From Tissierellia bacterium KA00581 (lineage in GTDB: Bacteria; Bacillota; Clostridia; Tissierellales; Peptoniphilaceae), in contig KQ959603.1 in assembly GCA_001552895.1 (NCBI GenBank), forward strand, positions 1-34,948: 34,948 nucleotides of DNA, read 5' to 3'. Positions 5,524 to 12,310 of the stretch are shown here, piece after piece. The first letter of the stretch is position 1. Every line of letters starts with the position of its first letter. Under the pieces are notes generated by a model. It was given only the letters and a program-made list of their open reading frames with translations, was not told the origin of the DNA and ran no database searches. A program made the translations under genes and the position numbers.

Positions 5524-5552
5524 CGAAATGTTACGTGTCAAAGGAGGGAATA

Positions 5553-6350
5553 ATGAACGAAATTAAAATTTTTGAAAATGAACAGTTTGGCAAAGTTAGA
5601 ACTTTAGAAATTGAAAACGAGCCTTACTTTGTAGGAAAAGATGTAGCAGAAATATTAGGTTACACAAATACAAGAAAAGCACTTATAGACCACGTTGATG
5701 AAGAAGATAAAAGAGATGGGGTAACGATTCGTGACTCCATCGGAAGAGAGCAAACTCCAACATGTATTAACGAATCTGGTCTATATAACCTAATTCTATC
5801 TAGCAAACTTCCGCAAGCAAGAGCGTTTAAGCGTTGGGTAACGCATGAAGTTTTACCTACAATTAGAAAACATGGTGCGTATATGACAGATGAAGTTTTA
5901 AAAGAAGCTTTAACAAGTCCAGACTTTTTAATTAAATTAGCTACAGAGTTAAAAGAAGAAAGAGAAAAGAGAATAGCTTTAGAAATTGACAATAACATCA
6001 AAGCTCAACAAATAGGTGAATTAAAACCAAAGGCAGACTATGTAGATAAGATTTTAAAGAGTAAATCTTTAATGAATGTATCACAAATAGCTAAAGACTA
6101 CGGAATGAGTGCTACAAAATTCAACAAGATATTACATGAATTAAAAGTACAATACAAACAAGCTAATCAATGGTTACTGTATAGTAAATATCACGACAAA
6201 GGATATACTCACTCAGAAACTTTTAACTTTACAAACAAAAACGGAATAAACGAAACTAATTTAACTACAAAATGGACTAATAAAGGACGTTTATTCTTAT
6301 ACAATTTATTAAAAGACAGTGGATATTTGCCATTAATAGAAATGGAGTAA
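5553..6350 (+). CDS. Phage antirepressor (Bro-N plus KilA-C/ANT domain)
   Basis: 265 residues. Residues ~1-105 are a Bro-N domain (FGKVRTLEIENEPYFVGKDV, INESGLYNLILSSKLPQA, FKRWVTHEVLPTIRKHGAY). Residues ~165-255 match the KilA-C-type antirepressor C-terminus (MNVSQIAKDYGMSATKFNKI, QYKQANQWLLYSKYHDKGYT, TKWTNKGRLFLYNLL), with a helix-turn-helix. Antirepressors of this kind bind or counteract the prophage repressor to favour lysis. The ATG at 5553 follows AAGGAGGG. It heads the A-rich replication block of the early operon. Confidence 0.92.
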   Translation: MNEIKIFENEQFGKVRTLEIENEPYFVGKDVAEILGYTNTRKALIDHVDEEDKRDGVTIRDSIGREQTPTCINESGLYNLILSSKLPQARAFKRWVTHEVLPTIRKHGAYMTDEVLKEALTSPDFLIKLATELKEEREKRIALEIDNNIKAQQIGELKPKADYVDKILKSKSLMNVSQIAKDYGMSATKFNKILHELKVQYKQANQWLLYSKYHDKGYTHSETFNFTNKNGINETNLTTKWTNKGRLFLYNLLKDSGYLPLIEME

Positions 6351-6361
6351 ATGAGTAGCTT

Positions 6362-6484
6362 ATGAAAGAGTTAGATACTGAAAAAATAATAAAGACTTTA
6401 TATGAATTATATGCCGAGCAAAATGACTTACAAATTCAGATAAAGTCTATAAAAGAGATTCACTTAAATTATATTAAAATTTAA
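6362..6484 (+). CDS. Small hypothetical protein
   Basis: 40 residues, MKELDTEKIIKTLYELYAEQ onward; a single amphipathic helical segment, family not recognised. The ribosome site is weak: GGAG lies about 14 bases upstream, inside the antirepressor's last codons, so translation may be coupled. It fills the gap before the Gp157 gene; small genes at this place are common in siphophage replication blocks. Confidence 0.5.
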   Translation: MKELDTEKIIKTLYELYAEQNDLQIQIKSIKEIHLNYIKI

Positions 6485-6546
6485 GGAGATTGTCAATTAA
6501 ACGACTTTAAAAGAAATATTAAAAACGATAGAAAAGGAGATTTAAA

Positions 6547-7035
6547 ATGGCTAATTTATATGAAATAACAGAAAGATACAATAATTTATTAGAATTGTTA
6601 GATAACGAAGAAATCACAGAAGATGTTTTAAGTAGTGCATTAAACGATGTGCAAGATGAGTTTAACGAAAAGGCTTTAAACATAGTTAAATTTATAAAAA
6701 ATCTTGAAAGTGATGTAAATGGACTAGACGCAGAAGAAAAGCGTTTAAAAGCTAAAAAAATGGCATACAAAAACAAGATTGACGGACTAAAGAAGTATTT
6801 AGAAAACGGCTTAATTGCATCAGGCTTTAAGAAACTAAATTTAGGAGTTTTTAATATAAGCATAGCGAAAAATCCTGCAAGTGTAAATATACTTGATGAA
6901 AAGCTTATAGATAAGAAATATTTGATAGAACAAGAACCTAAAATTGACAAAAAAGCTATATTAAATGACTTAAAAAATAATATTGATGTAAAAGGTTGTG
7001 AAATACATCAGGGAGAAAGTTTGAGGATAAAATAG
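6547..7035 (+). CDS. Siphovirus Gp157-family protein
   Basis: 162 residues. The N-terminal half is a long coiled coil (residues ~1-85, with DAEEKRLKAKKMAYKNKIDG), followed by LKKYLENGLIASGFKKLNLG and a conserved C-terminal strand region (FNISIAKNPASVNILDE). This is the layout of the Gp157 family, found beside ERF/SSB recombination genes; its exact role is not settled. AAAGGAG precedes the ATG, and the stop lies 1 base before the ERF gene, suggesting translational coupling. Confidence 0.88.
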   Translation: MANLYEITERYNNLLELLDNEEITEDVLSSALNDVQDEFNEKALNIVKFIKNLESDVNGLDAEEKRLKAKKMAYKNKIDGLKKYLENGLIASGFKKLNLGVFNISIAKNPASVNILDEKLIDKKYLIEQEPKIDKKAILNDLKNNIDVKGCEIHQGESLRIK

Positions 7036-7036
7036 T

Positions 7037-7699
7037 ATGGAAGGAAAAATATATCAAAATATAATCAAAGCTATGAACGAGGTTAATTCCATAAGCAAAG
7101 ATAACTACAACAAAATTCAAAATTTTAAGTTTAGGGGGATTGATGATGTAATGAATACAATGCACCCCATTTTATCAAAAAATAATATCTTTGTCGCTCC
7201 TGAAGTGGAGAGCTTTGAAAGAGAAGAAAGAACATCAAAAAATGGTGGCTTGATAATCTATACAGTAGCAACTATTAAACTTACTTTTTATGCAGAAGAC
7301 GGCTCGAATATAATTGTTAAAGTCGTTGGAGAAGCTATGGATAGTGGTGATAAAGGAATGAATAAAGCAATGTCAATAGCTTATAAATACGCTTTATTTC
7401 AAGTCTTTTGTATACCAACGGAAGATGACCCCGACAAAGACAGTTATACTTTAACTCCAAAACAACAAACAAATAAAAATACAAAAACATCACAACTTGC
7501 TAAACAAACTGCTAAACAACAAACACCAAGGCAAAATTTAATCACTAAAGAGCAAAAAGAAACGTTGATTAATTTGATTGAAAGTGCAGGACTTATCTTG
7601 ACAAACGAGTTACCAAAAATAAATAGCTTAACAGTTGATAGATATGATAAGGCACTAGATTATTATACAAATTTAGTTTTTGATAAAAATACAAAATAA
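7037..7699 (+). CDS. erf: ERF-family single-strand annealing protein
   Basis: 220 residues. The first ~140 residues match the ERF family of phage recombinases (KIQNFKFRGIDDVMNTMHPI, the MDSGDKGMNKAMSIAYKYAL segment and FCIPTEDDPD). ERF proteins anneal complementary single strands in phage recombination and genome circularisation. A Gln/Thr/Lys-rich linker (~145-175) leads to a small C-terminal helical domain, often used for SSB or partner binding. It sits between Gp157 and SSB, its usual functional partners. Confidence 0.92.
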   Translation: MEGKIYQNIIKAMNEVNSISKDNYNKIQNFKFRGIDDVMNTMHPILSKNNIFVAPEVESFEREERTSKNGGLIIYTVATIKLTFYAEDGSNIIVKVVGEAMDSGDKGMNKAMSIAYKYALFQVFCIPTEDDPDKDSYTLTPKQQTNKNTKTSQLAKQTAKQQTPRQNLITKEQKETLINLIESAGLILTNELPKINSLTVDRYDKALDYYTNLVFDKNTK

Positions 7700-7719
7700 A
7701 AGATAGGAGAATAAAAATT

Positions 7720-8151
7720 ATGAATAATGTAGTACTAACAGGAAGAATAACAAAAGATTTAGAACTAAAATACACACAAAACGGTAAAGCTTATTGCAGA
7801 TTTACATTAGCAGTAGATAGAGGATTATCAAAAGAAAAGAAACAAGAAGCAGAGGCGAACGGTCAACCAACAGCGGACTTTATAAATTGTGTAGCTTGGG
7901 GGGTGACAGCAGAAACACTAAACAAATATACGGCAAAAGGCAAAAAAATTCTTGTAAATGGTAGCATTGAAACTGGAAGTTACACAGTACAAGACGGCTC
8001 AAAAAGATATACAACAGATGTTTTAGTTAAGCGAATAGAAATACTTGAATTTGCAGATAACAACAATACAAATAGTCAAGATACACGACCTTTTGGACAG
8101 TTTGATGAACTACCTTATCAAGAAGCAAGTAACGAAGATTTACCATTTTAA
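7720..8151 (+). CDS. ssb: Single-stranded DNA-binding protein
   Basis: 143 residues. The OB-fold is clear: MNNVVLTGRITKDLELKYTQ, FTLAVDRG, ADFINCVAWGVTAETL, KGKKILVNGSIETGSY. The acidic C-terminal tip EDLPF is the partner-binding tail of bacterial SSBs. It coats single-stranded DNA during phage replication and supports ERF. RBS AGGAG upstream. An inverted repeat with a T-tract follows the gene. Confidence 0.96.
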   Translation: MNNVVLTGRITKDLELKYTQNGKAYCRFTLAVDRGLSKEKKQEAEANGQPTADFINCVAWGVTAETLNKYTAKGKKILVNGSIETGSYTVQDGSKRYTTDVLVKRIEILEFADNNNTNSQDTRPFGQFDELPYQEASNEDLPF

Positions 8152-8161
8152 TTAAGTTTAT

Positions 8162-8229
8162 AAAACAAAGTAAAATCAATAAAAAATATAAAAGTAACTG
8201 CCGACGGAATAACCTTTTTACTTTGTTTT
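8162..8229 (+). terminator. Terminator-like inverted repeat with long loop
   Basis: AAAACAAAGTAAAA (8162-8175) is perfectly complementary to TTTTACTTTGTTTT (8216-8229), followed by more T's, with a 40-base loop. It lies between ssb and the initiator gene, ending ~19 bases before that gene's start. It may act as a weak terminator/attenuator or as an mRNA stability element. Confidence 0.5.
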
Positions 8230-8247
8230 TTTAGATAGGAGTATAAA

Positions 8248-9126
8248 ATGCAACAAGGGTGGATTAAAATTCACAGAAAAATACTTGATAATTTTTTATG
8301 GGAAGATAAGCCGTTCTCAAAAGGACAAGCGTGGATAGACCTAATTTTATTAGCTAATCACGAAAACAAAAAAATAATATTTGACGGAAATGCTATCGAA
8401 GTGAAAAGAGGTGAAAAAATAACATCAATTAGGTTTTTGAGTGAACGCTGGGGTTGGAGTACAACGAAAACAAAAAAGTTTTTAAACGTGTTACAAAGTG
8501 AAAAAATGTTGACCTATAAAAGTAACAGTAAAAATACAGTCTATAGCATTGTAAATTACAACGATTATCAAGAAAAACAAGAATATAAAAATAACACAGA
8601 AGTAACACAGAAAAAACACAGAAGTAACACAGAAGTAACACAGAAAAATACAAACAAGAATGATAAGAATGATAAGAATGATAAGAATATATTTAATAAT
8701 TTATCTAACGATAAATTATTTGTTCCACTTATCCAAAAGTGGAACGAGTTACCCGAAACTGTTTCTAAAATATCTACACTGAAAAAAGATACTCAAAGAT
8801 ACAAGATGTTAAGTCAACGAGTAAGTGAGTATGGAGAGAACAAAGTTTTAGAAGCAATAGAAAAAATAAAGCAAAGTTCATTTTTGCAAGGTAGCAACAA
8901 TAAAGGCTGGACTATAACTTTCGAATGGTTTGTAAGACCGAACAATTTTGTAAAGGTTCTGGAGGGAAACTATGCAGATAAGAAAATACAAAAAAGCAAT
9001 CTTATAAAAGGCAGATATATAGAGCAAAAAGATATTTTAACAGAGCAAGAAAAAGCTGAGCGATTAAAAAATGAGCGTAGCGGTACATTAGAACTTTTAG
9101 AAAAATATCAAAACTTAAAAAAATAG
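8248..9126 (+). CDS. DnaD-like phage replication initiator
   Basis: 292 residues. Residues ~1-105 resemble the winged-helix N-domain of phage replisome organisers (GWIKIHRKILDNFLWEDKPF, the GQAWIDLILLANHE stretch, FLSERWGWSTTKTKKFL). Residues ~110-150 are a low-complexity linker with repeats. The C-domain (~155-245; WNELPETVSKISTLKKDTQR, FLQGSNNKGWTITFEWFVRP, NNFVKVLEGNY) matches the conserved C-terminus of these proteins. It should bind the origin and recruit host helicase. The linker DNA carries 11-bp iterons, so the origin probably lies in the gene. No separate helicase loader is seen nearby. Confidence 0.85.
   Translation: MQQGWIKIHRKILDNFLWEDKPFSKGQAWIDLILLANHENKKIIFDGNAIEVKRGEKITSIRFLSERWGWSTTKTKKFLNVLQSEKMLTYKSNSKNTVYSIVNYNDYQEKQEYKNNTEVTQKKHRSNTEVTQKNTNKNDKNDKNDKNIFNNLSNDKLFVPLIQKWNELPETVSKISTLKKDTQRYKMLSQRVSEYGENKVLEAIEKIKQSSFLQGSNNKGWTITFEWFVRPNNFVKVLEGNYADKKIQKSNLIKGRYIEQKDILTEQEKAERLKNERSGTLELLEKYQNLKK
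8592..8700 (+). repeat. Candidate replication origin: five 11-bp iterons plus AT-rich stretch
   Basis: Five head-to-tail 11-bp units (TAACACAGAAG or one-base variants) fill 8592-8646 without a gap. A 9-bp unit AATGATAAG repeated three times (about 8659-8685) and an AT-only-like stretch follow. Because 11 is not a multiple of 3, the DNA rather than the protein repeat is what is conserved. Iterons next to an easily melted region within the initiator gene are the known layout of many phage origins. Confidence 0.65.
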
Positions 9127-9134
9127 CTTAAATT

Positions 9135-9161
9135 TTGATTAGAATATGAAAGGCATATAAT
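9135..9161 (+). promoter_or_regulatory. Putative promoter with conserved leader (copy 1)
   Basis: TATAAT (9156-9161) with TTGATT 15 bases upstream (or TTTGAT 16 bases upstream). The following ~55-base leader (to about 9208) is nearly identical to the one at 12241-12293, including AAATAAGGGCAAAATTTTAC. It would drive rusA and the genes after it. Confidence 0.55.
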
Positions 9162-9208
9162 TATACCAAATTTATATTCAAATTAAAAATAAGGGCAAAA
9201 TTTTACGA
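9152..9208 (+). repeat. Leader repeat, copy 1 (second copy at 12238-12293)
   Basis: From ATATAATTATAC through AAATTAAAAATAAGGGCAAA to ATTTTACGAT the two copies differ at only about three positions. A shorter relative (GGCATATAATTATA) lies at 32724. The repeat ends shortly before ribosome sites of unrelated genes (rusA and dut), so it behaves as a portable promoter/leader. Confidence 0.75.
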
Positions 9209-9223
9209 TTAGAGGGGGGTTCT

Positions 9224-9613
9224 ATGTGTAGATATAACATAGAAATAAATACAAGACCAATTCCAAAGCAAAGACCACGTTTAAGTAAATTTACAGTTTA
9301 CACACCTAAAAAAACTATAGATTATGAAAAAATAATAGCTTATGAGTGGAAAAAGAAATATAAAGATTTAGTTTTAAAAAATGCTGTGAAGTTAGATTTA
9401 TTATTTTGTTTTAAAAAAGCGAAAAGTTGTAAAAAAGATTTTCACACTCAAAGACCAGATATTGACAATTTAGAAAAAGCAATACTAGATGGGCTTAACA
9501 AAGTCGCTTTTATAGACGATTGTCAAGTCGTTGAAATGAAATCACAAAAGATATTTTCTGATATCGATAAAATTGTGGTTGTAGTTACAGATTTAAAAAA
9601 AGAGACGGATTAA
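9224..9613 (+). CDS. rusA: RusA-family Holliday junction resolvase
   Basis: 129 residues. Motifs of the family are present: IPKQRPRLSKFTVYTPKKTI near the N-terminus and the acidic active-site segment RPDIDNLEKAILDGLNKVAF followed by IDDCQV. RusA resolves Holliday junctions and branched intermediates, fitting the ERF/SSB recombination set upstream. It starts after a strong GAGGGGGG purine run. It is the first gene after the repeated promoter/leader. Confidence 0.93.
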   Translation: MCRYNIEINTRPIPKQRPRLSKFTVYTPKKTIDYEKIIAYEWKKKYKDLVLKNAVKLDLLFCFKKAKSCKKDFHTQRPDIDNLEKAILDGLNKVAFIDDCQVVEMKSQKIFSDIDKIVVVVTDLKKETD

Positions 9614-9644
9614 TGGCAGTATATGAGAATAGGGAGGAAAGTTT

Positions 9645-10043
9645 ATGGAAAAAAAGTACGAAATTTTAAAAGATACTAAAATAAAGTTTTTAGGAAGAGA
9701 AGTTTATAGAATAAGGGCGTTAAAGGATTTTTCAGATGTTAAGAAAGGCGATATCGGTGGATATGTTGAAAGTGAAAAGAATTTAAGTCAAGAGGGAGAC
9801 TGTTGGATTTATGGTAAGGCTGTAGCTTGTGATAATTCTGAAGTTTGTGATAATGCTGTAGTTTATGGTAATTCTATAGCTCGTGATAATTCTAAAATTT
9901 GTGATTATGCTATAGTTAAAAATCATGCTATAGTTTGTGATTATGCTATAGTTAAGGATTATGCTGTAGTTGGTCATGCTATAGTTTGTGGTTATGGTGT
10001 AGTTGGTGGTGATAGTAAAGTTTGTGATAAATTAACAAATTAA
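9645..10043 (+). CDS. Beta-helix repeat phage protein
   Basis: 132 residues. The N-terminus (residues ~1-50; RIRALKDFSDVKKGDIGGYV) resembles a domain found in phage and bacterial proteins ahead of polymer-forming repeats. Residues ~55-130 are short 6-residue-like repeats (VCDNAVVYGNSIARDNSKIC, YAIVKDYAVVGHAIVCGYGV), typical of a left-handed beta helix. It is unusually rich in Cys for this genome. The function is unknown; it is an early gene, so it is unlikely to be a virion fibre. The ribosome-site sequence GGGAGGAAAGTTTATG is repeated at the next gene. Confidence 0.7.
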   Translation: MEKKYEILKDTKIKFLGREVYRIRALKDFSDVKKGDIGGYVESEKNLSQEGDCWIYGKAVACDNSEVCDNAVVYGNSIARDNSKICDYAIVKNHAIVCDYAIVKDYAVVGHAIVCGYGVVGGDSKVCDKLTN

Positions 10044-10060
10044 GTTAGGGAGGAAAGTTT

Positions 10061-10294
10061 ATGAGAATTTTAACTTATGATGATTTTCAAAAAGGGTTAT
10101 TGTACGAAGATTATGCAGATTATGTGGACTATGACAGAGGTGTTGTAGTTAAAAATGAAAAAATTGTTGAAAAAAATAACAATTATGATGATAGTAAAGA
10201 TTTAAAGGCTGAAAATAAAGAGCTTAAAAAAGTTTGTTTTGCTTTAACTGTTTTTAGTTTGTTTTTGGTTTTTTGCTTTTTTGTAACAAGGTGA
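10061..10294 (+). CDS. Small C-tail-anchored membrane protein
   Basis: 77 residues. The N-terminal ~55 residues are acidic and hydrophilic (DYADYVDYDRG, then KDLKAENKELKK, a short coiled coil). The last ~20 residues are one hydrophobic segment (VCFALTVFSLFLVFCFFV) ending in TR, so the protein should be anchored by its C-terminus with the body in the cytoplasm. No family recognised. Its ribosome-site region duplicates that of the preceding gene. A role at the membrane such as exclusion is possible but not shown. Confidence 0.65.
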   Translation: MRILTYDDFQKGLLYEDYADYVDYDRGVVVKNEKIVEKNNNYDDSKDLKAENKELKKVCFALTVFSLFLVFCFFVTR

Positions 10295-10297
10295 TTT

Positions 10298-11044
10298 ATG
10301 GAAAAGTTAAAAAAAGATGTTTTAAATCTTTTAAAGGAAAATGGCAGTATTACAAACGAAGAAATGGCAAAGATTTTAAATGCTGACGCAAAGAAAATCG
10401 CTTATATTATTCATTTTTTTATAGAAAAGGGCTGTATTAACTGTTATAAGGTCGATAAAAAAAGGCGTATAGATGTTTTAAAAGATGATTTTACTTTGTA
10501 TGAAAGGACTAAAAAAAATAAAGATAGAGATAATAATTATTTTAATATTAGTAATTGCTTTAATTTGTTCAGAGATTTTTTCTTGGAAAATTTAGAAAAA
10601 AACGACTCTTTCCACGCAGAAGAAATTTATATCTTAGCTAATGATATGTTGGAGTGTATGCTTGAAAATGGACTTAAAGTAAAGGCTTTTCAAAAAAAGT
10701 TAGATAATATGAAAAAAAAGCTTGAAGATTTAAAGGCTTGTGAGATTGATAGGAAAATAAAACTTCTCTATGAAGATGATAAAAAAGAGCTTTTTAAAGA
10801 GTATAGCAGACAAATTGCCGATTTAGTGGATAAATACAGTGTTATCAGCAAAGATTTAAAATGGATTTTAAAAGATTTATCTTCTAGACAGAAAAAAATT
10901 GTATCTATGTATTATGGTTTTTTTGGTAATTCTCCTAAAACTATAAGAGAAATTGCAAATAGATATCATACGACTGAAAACAGTATTAGAGAAGTTTTAA
11001 AATATGTTTTTGTAAAACTAAAGAAAGGAAAAGAGAATGGATAA
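10298..11044 (+). CDS. Sigma-70 region 4-like regulator with N-terminal winged helix
   Basis: 248 residues. Residues ~5-60 (NGSITNEEMAKILNADAKKI) look like a winged helix. Residues ~60-190 are helical and partly coiled. The C-terminal ~50 residues (LSSRQKKIVSMYYGFFGNSP, KTIREIANRYHTTENSIREV) have the sequence pattern of sigma-70 region 4, the -35-recognition domain. Sigma region 2 is not evident, so it is more likely an activator or anti-host transcription factor than a complete sigma factor. It starts 4 bases after the preceding gene. A second protein of this type lies at 12729. Confidence 0.7.
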   Translation: MEKLKKDVLNLLKENGSITNEEMAKILNADAKKIAYIIHFFIEKGCINCYKVDKKRRIDVLKDDFTLYERTKKNKDRDNNYFNISNCFNLFRDFFLENLEKNDSFHAEEIYILANDMLECMLENGLKVKAFQKKLDNMKKKLEDLKACEIDRKIKLLYEDDKKELFKEYSRQIADLVDKYSVISKDLKWILKDLSSRQKKIVSMYYGFFGNSPKTIREIANRYHTTENSIREVLKYVFVKLKKGKENG

Positions 11045-11160
11045 AAGAAAAGATATTGAATAGAGAGAACAACACGCAAAAAGTGCGTGTTGATGGAGTA
11101 AAGCAACCAGTTGCATTTTACAACCTTGATACGATTATTTCAATTGGGCAAGGCGTATGA
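11044..11160 (+). pseudogene. Remnant of a RhuM-like gene with a stable hairpin
   Basis: One frame reads KVRVDGVKQPVAFYNLDTII followed by SIGQGV and a stop (11158-11160). FYNLDxIISxGxxV is a signature of the RhuM family, often found in phages and islands. No start or ribosome site precedes it and the rest of the domain is missing. A 9-bp perfect stem with a 5-base loop (CAACACGCA/TGCGTGTTG, 11070-11092) lies within it; no T-tract follows, so it is not a standard terminator. Confidence 0.55.
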
Positions 11161-11206
11161 TTTTAACATTTTAGTTGATGAAAATAATGGATTTTAGGAG
11201 GTTTAA

Positions 11207-11614
11207 ATGAAGAATTTAAAATTTAGAGCTTGGGACAAAAGAAGAAAAGATTTTAGAAATGATATATTTGTAGACACAAATGAAAATTTGTATCAGTTTT
11301 CAAAAAATACAGGATATGGGCAAGCTATCACTTATTTGGATAATAAGCATATTGTTTTAATGCAATCAACAGGACTGTTTGACAAATACGGAAAAGAAAT
11401 TTTTGAGGGAGATATTTTGACAGATGAGGGAAGTTTTGAGAATGACTATTGGGACTATGCAACAATAGAGTTTGATGAAATAGATTATACTTATTATCTA
11501 CATTGGAAAAATGAAGAAATGTGCGAAAATATAACAGAGTGCAAAAAATATGTTGTTGCAGGCAACATTTACGAAAATAAGGAGTTGTTAGAGAATGATT
11601 TTGAAAAAGTATAA
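11207..11614 (+). CDS. YopX-family protein
   Basis: 135 residues. It shows the YopX pattern: the opening MKNLKFRAWDKRRKDF, then the segment LMQSTGLFDKYGKEIFEGDI followed by L, and a late VAGNIYENKELL. YopX proteins are common in Firmicutes phages, form multimers, and have no agreed function. AGGAGG precedes the ATG. Its 3' end overlaps the next small gene by 20 bases. Confidence 0.92.
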   Translation: MKNLKFRAWDKRRKDFRNDIFVDTNENLYQFSKNTGYGQAITYLDNKHIVLMQSTGLFDKYGKEIFEGDILTDEGSFENDYWDYATIEFDEIDYTYYLHWKNEEMCENITECKKYVVAGNIYENKELLENDFEKV

Positions 11615-11762
11615 AACAAAGGATTTAATTAATGAACTTGTAAAACGGGGTGCATATCTTGACTTTAATGTGGAAGTGTCGCATGGAAAAATTAACGAAA
11701 TCTTACGAAATTATAAAAACATTTTGATTTTAAATGAGGAAGATTATGAGAAAAGACGTTAA
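11595..11762 (+). CDS. Small hypothetical protein
   Basis: 55 residues, MILKKYKTKDLINELVKRGA onward, family not recognised. AAGGAG lies about 10 bases before the ATG inside the YopX gene, and both ends overlap neighbouring genes (20 and 17 bases), as in compact phage operons. Predicted to be a soluble alpha/beta mini-protein; the middle resembles the small phage proteins KxxELxxRGA often found beside YopX. Confidence 0.6.
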   Translation: MILKKYKTKDLINELVKRGAYLDFNVEVSHGKINEILRNYKNILILNEEDYEKRR

Positions 11763-11970
11763 TTTAAAGATTTTAGAAAGGTATGGCTTTAAGCTTTATA
11801 AAAGACCGAAAGAAAATGTATATCTTTTTAAAAAAAGGGACGCTTATATAACAATTGATATGGAATATAAGATATTTGAACCTAAAAATATACAGTTTTT
11901 AAATTTTCACTGTATACGGGCGATTTATAATTTTATGCTAAATGAGTGCATTAAAGTAGGTAAGATTTAA
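11746..11970 (+). CDS. Small hypothetical protein, first of a tandem pair
   Basis: 74 residues, MRKDVNLKILERYGFKLYKR onward. It is a diverged duplicate of the next gene: both have YGFKLYKRPKENVYLFKK or LFLYKIPYENVYLFKK-like segments followed by a short beta-rich stretch and a C-terminal helix. The start at 11746 is set by GAGGA upstream; an in-frame ATG 12 bases earlier lacks a ribosome site. The stop shares a base with the next start (TAATG). Function unknown. Confidence 0.62.
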   Translation: MRKDVNLKILERYGFKLYKRPKENVYLFKKRDAYITIDMEYKIFEPKNIQFLNFHCIRAIYNFMLNECIKVGKI

Positions 11971-12170
11971 TGAAAAGGTATAAAGAGTTAGAAAAAGTTG
12001 GAATTTTTTTATATAAAATACCTTATGAAAATGTGTATCTTTTTAAAAAGGGTGATAGCTTGATTTTTGTAAATTTAGATTTAAAACTTATTGAATTCAG
12101 AGGAGATATTTCTTTGAATTTTAAAGCTTATAAGCTACTACTGGATTTTGTTTTTGATAAATTTATTTAG
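11970..12170 (+). CDS. Small hypothetical protein, second of a tandem pair
   Basis: 66 residues, paralogous to the 11746 gene (ENVYLFKKGDSLIFVNLDLK against ENVYLFKKRDAYITIDMEYK). Start and upstream stop overlap by one base, so translation is probably coupled; no good ribosome site is needed. No membrane segment. Function not known. Confidence 0.62.
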   Translation: MKRYKELEKVGIFLYKIPYENVYLFKKGDSLIFVNLDLKLIEFRGDISLNFKAYKLLLDFVFDKFI

Positions 12171-12182
12171 GAGGTTTAAGTT

Positions 12183-12245
12183 ATGGATTATAACAATTTT
12201 TCAAAAGCAAAAGAAATTGATGTTGAAATTAATAAAGTGATATAA
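12183..12245 (+). CDS. Very short reading frame, possibly truncated gene
   Basis: 20 residues (MDYNNFSKAKEIDVEINKVI) with a strong AGGAGG 8-9 bases before the ATG. Its stop codon lies inside the -10 element of the promoter/leader repeat. It may be the 5' remnant of a longer gene cut off when that leader was inserted, or a genuine micro-peptide. Confidence 0.4.
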   Translation: MDYNNFSKAKEIDVEINKVI

Positions 12246-12246
12246 T
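12217..12246 (+). promoter_or_regulatory. Putative promoter with conserved leader (copy 2)
   Basis: TTGATG (12217-12222), an 18-base spacer and TATAAT (12241-12246). The leader that follows (to about 12293) nearly duplicates the one upstream of rusA. It would drive dut and the ArpU-like regulator. Confidence 0.55.
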
Positions 12247-12293
12247 TATACTAAATTCATATTTAAATTAAAAATAAGGGCAAAATTTTACGA
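12238..12293 (+). repeat. Leader repeat, copy 2
   Basis: The copy contains ATATAATTATACTAAATT and AAATAAGGGCAAAATTTTAC, differing from 9152-9208 at about three positions. After it the two sites diverge completely into different genes. Confidence 0.75.
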
Positions 12294-12310
12294 TAGAAAG
12301 GGGATTAGAT

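Noticed and set aside
9613-9668. 18-codon frame between rusA and the beta-helix gene
   Set aside because: No ribosome site, no recognisable sequence, and it runs across the ribosome site of the next gene.
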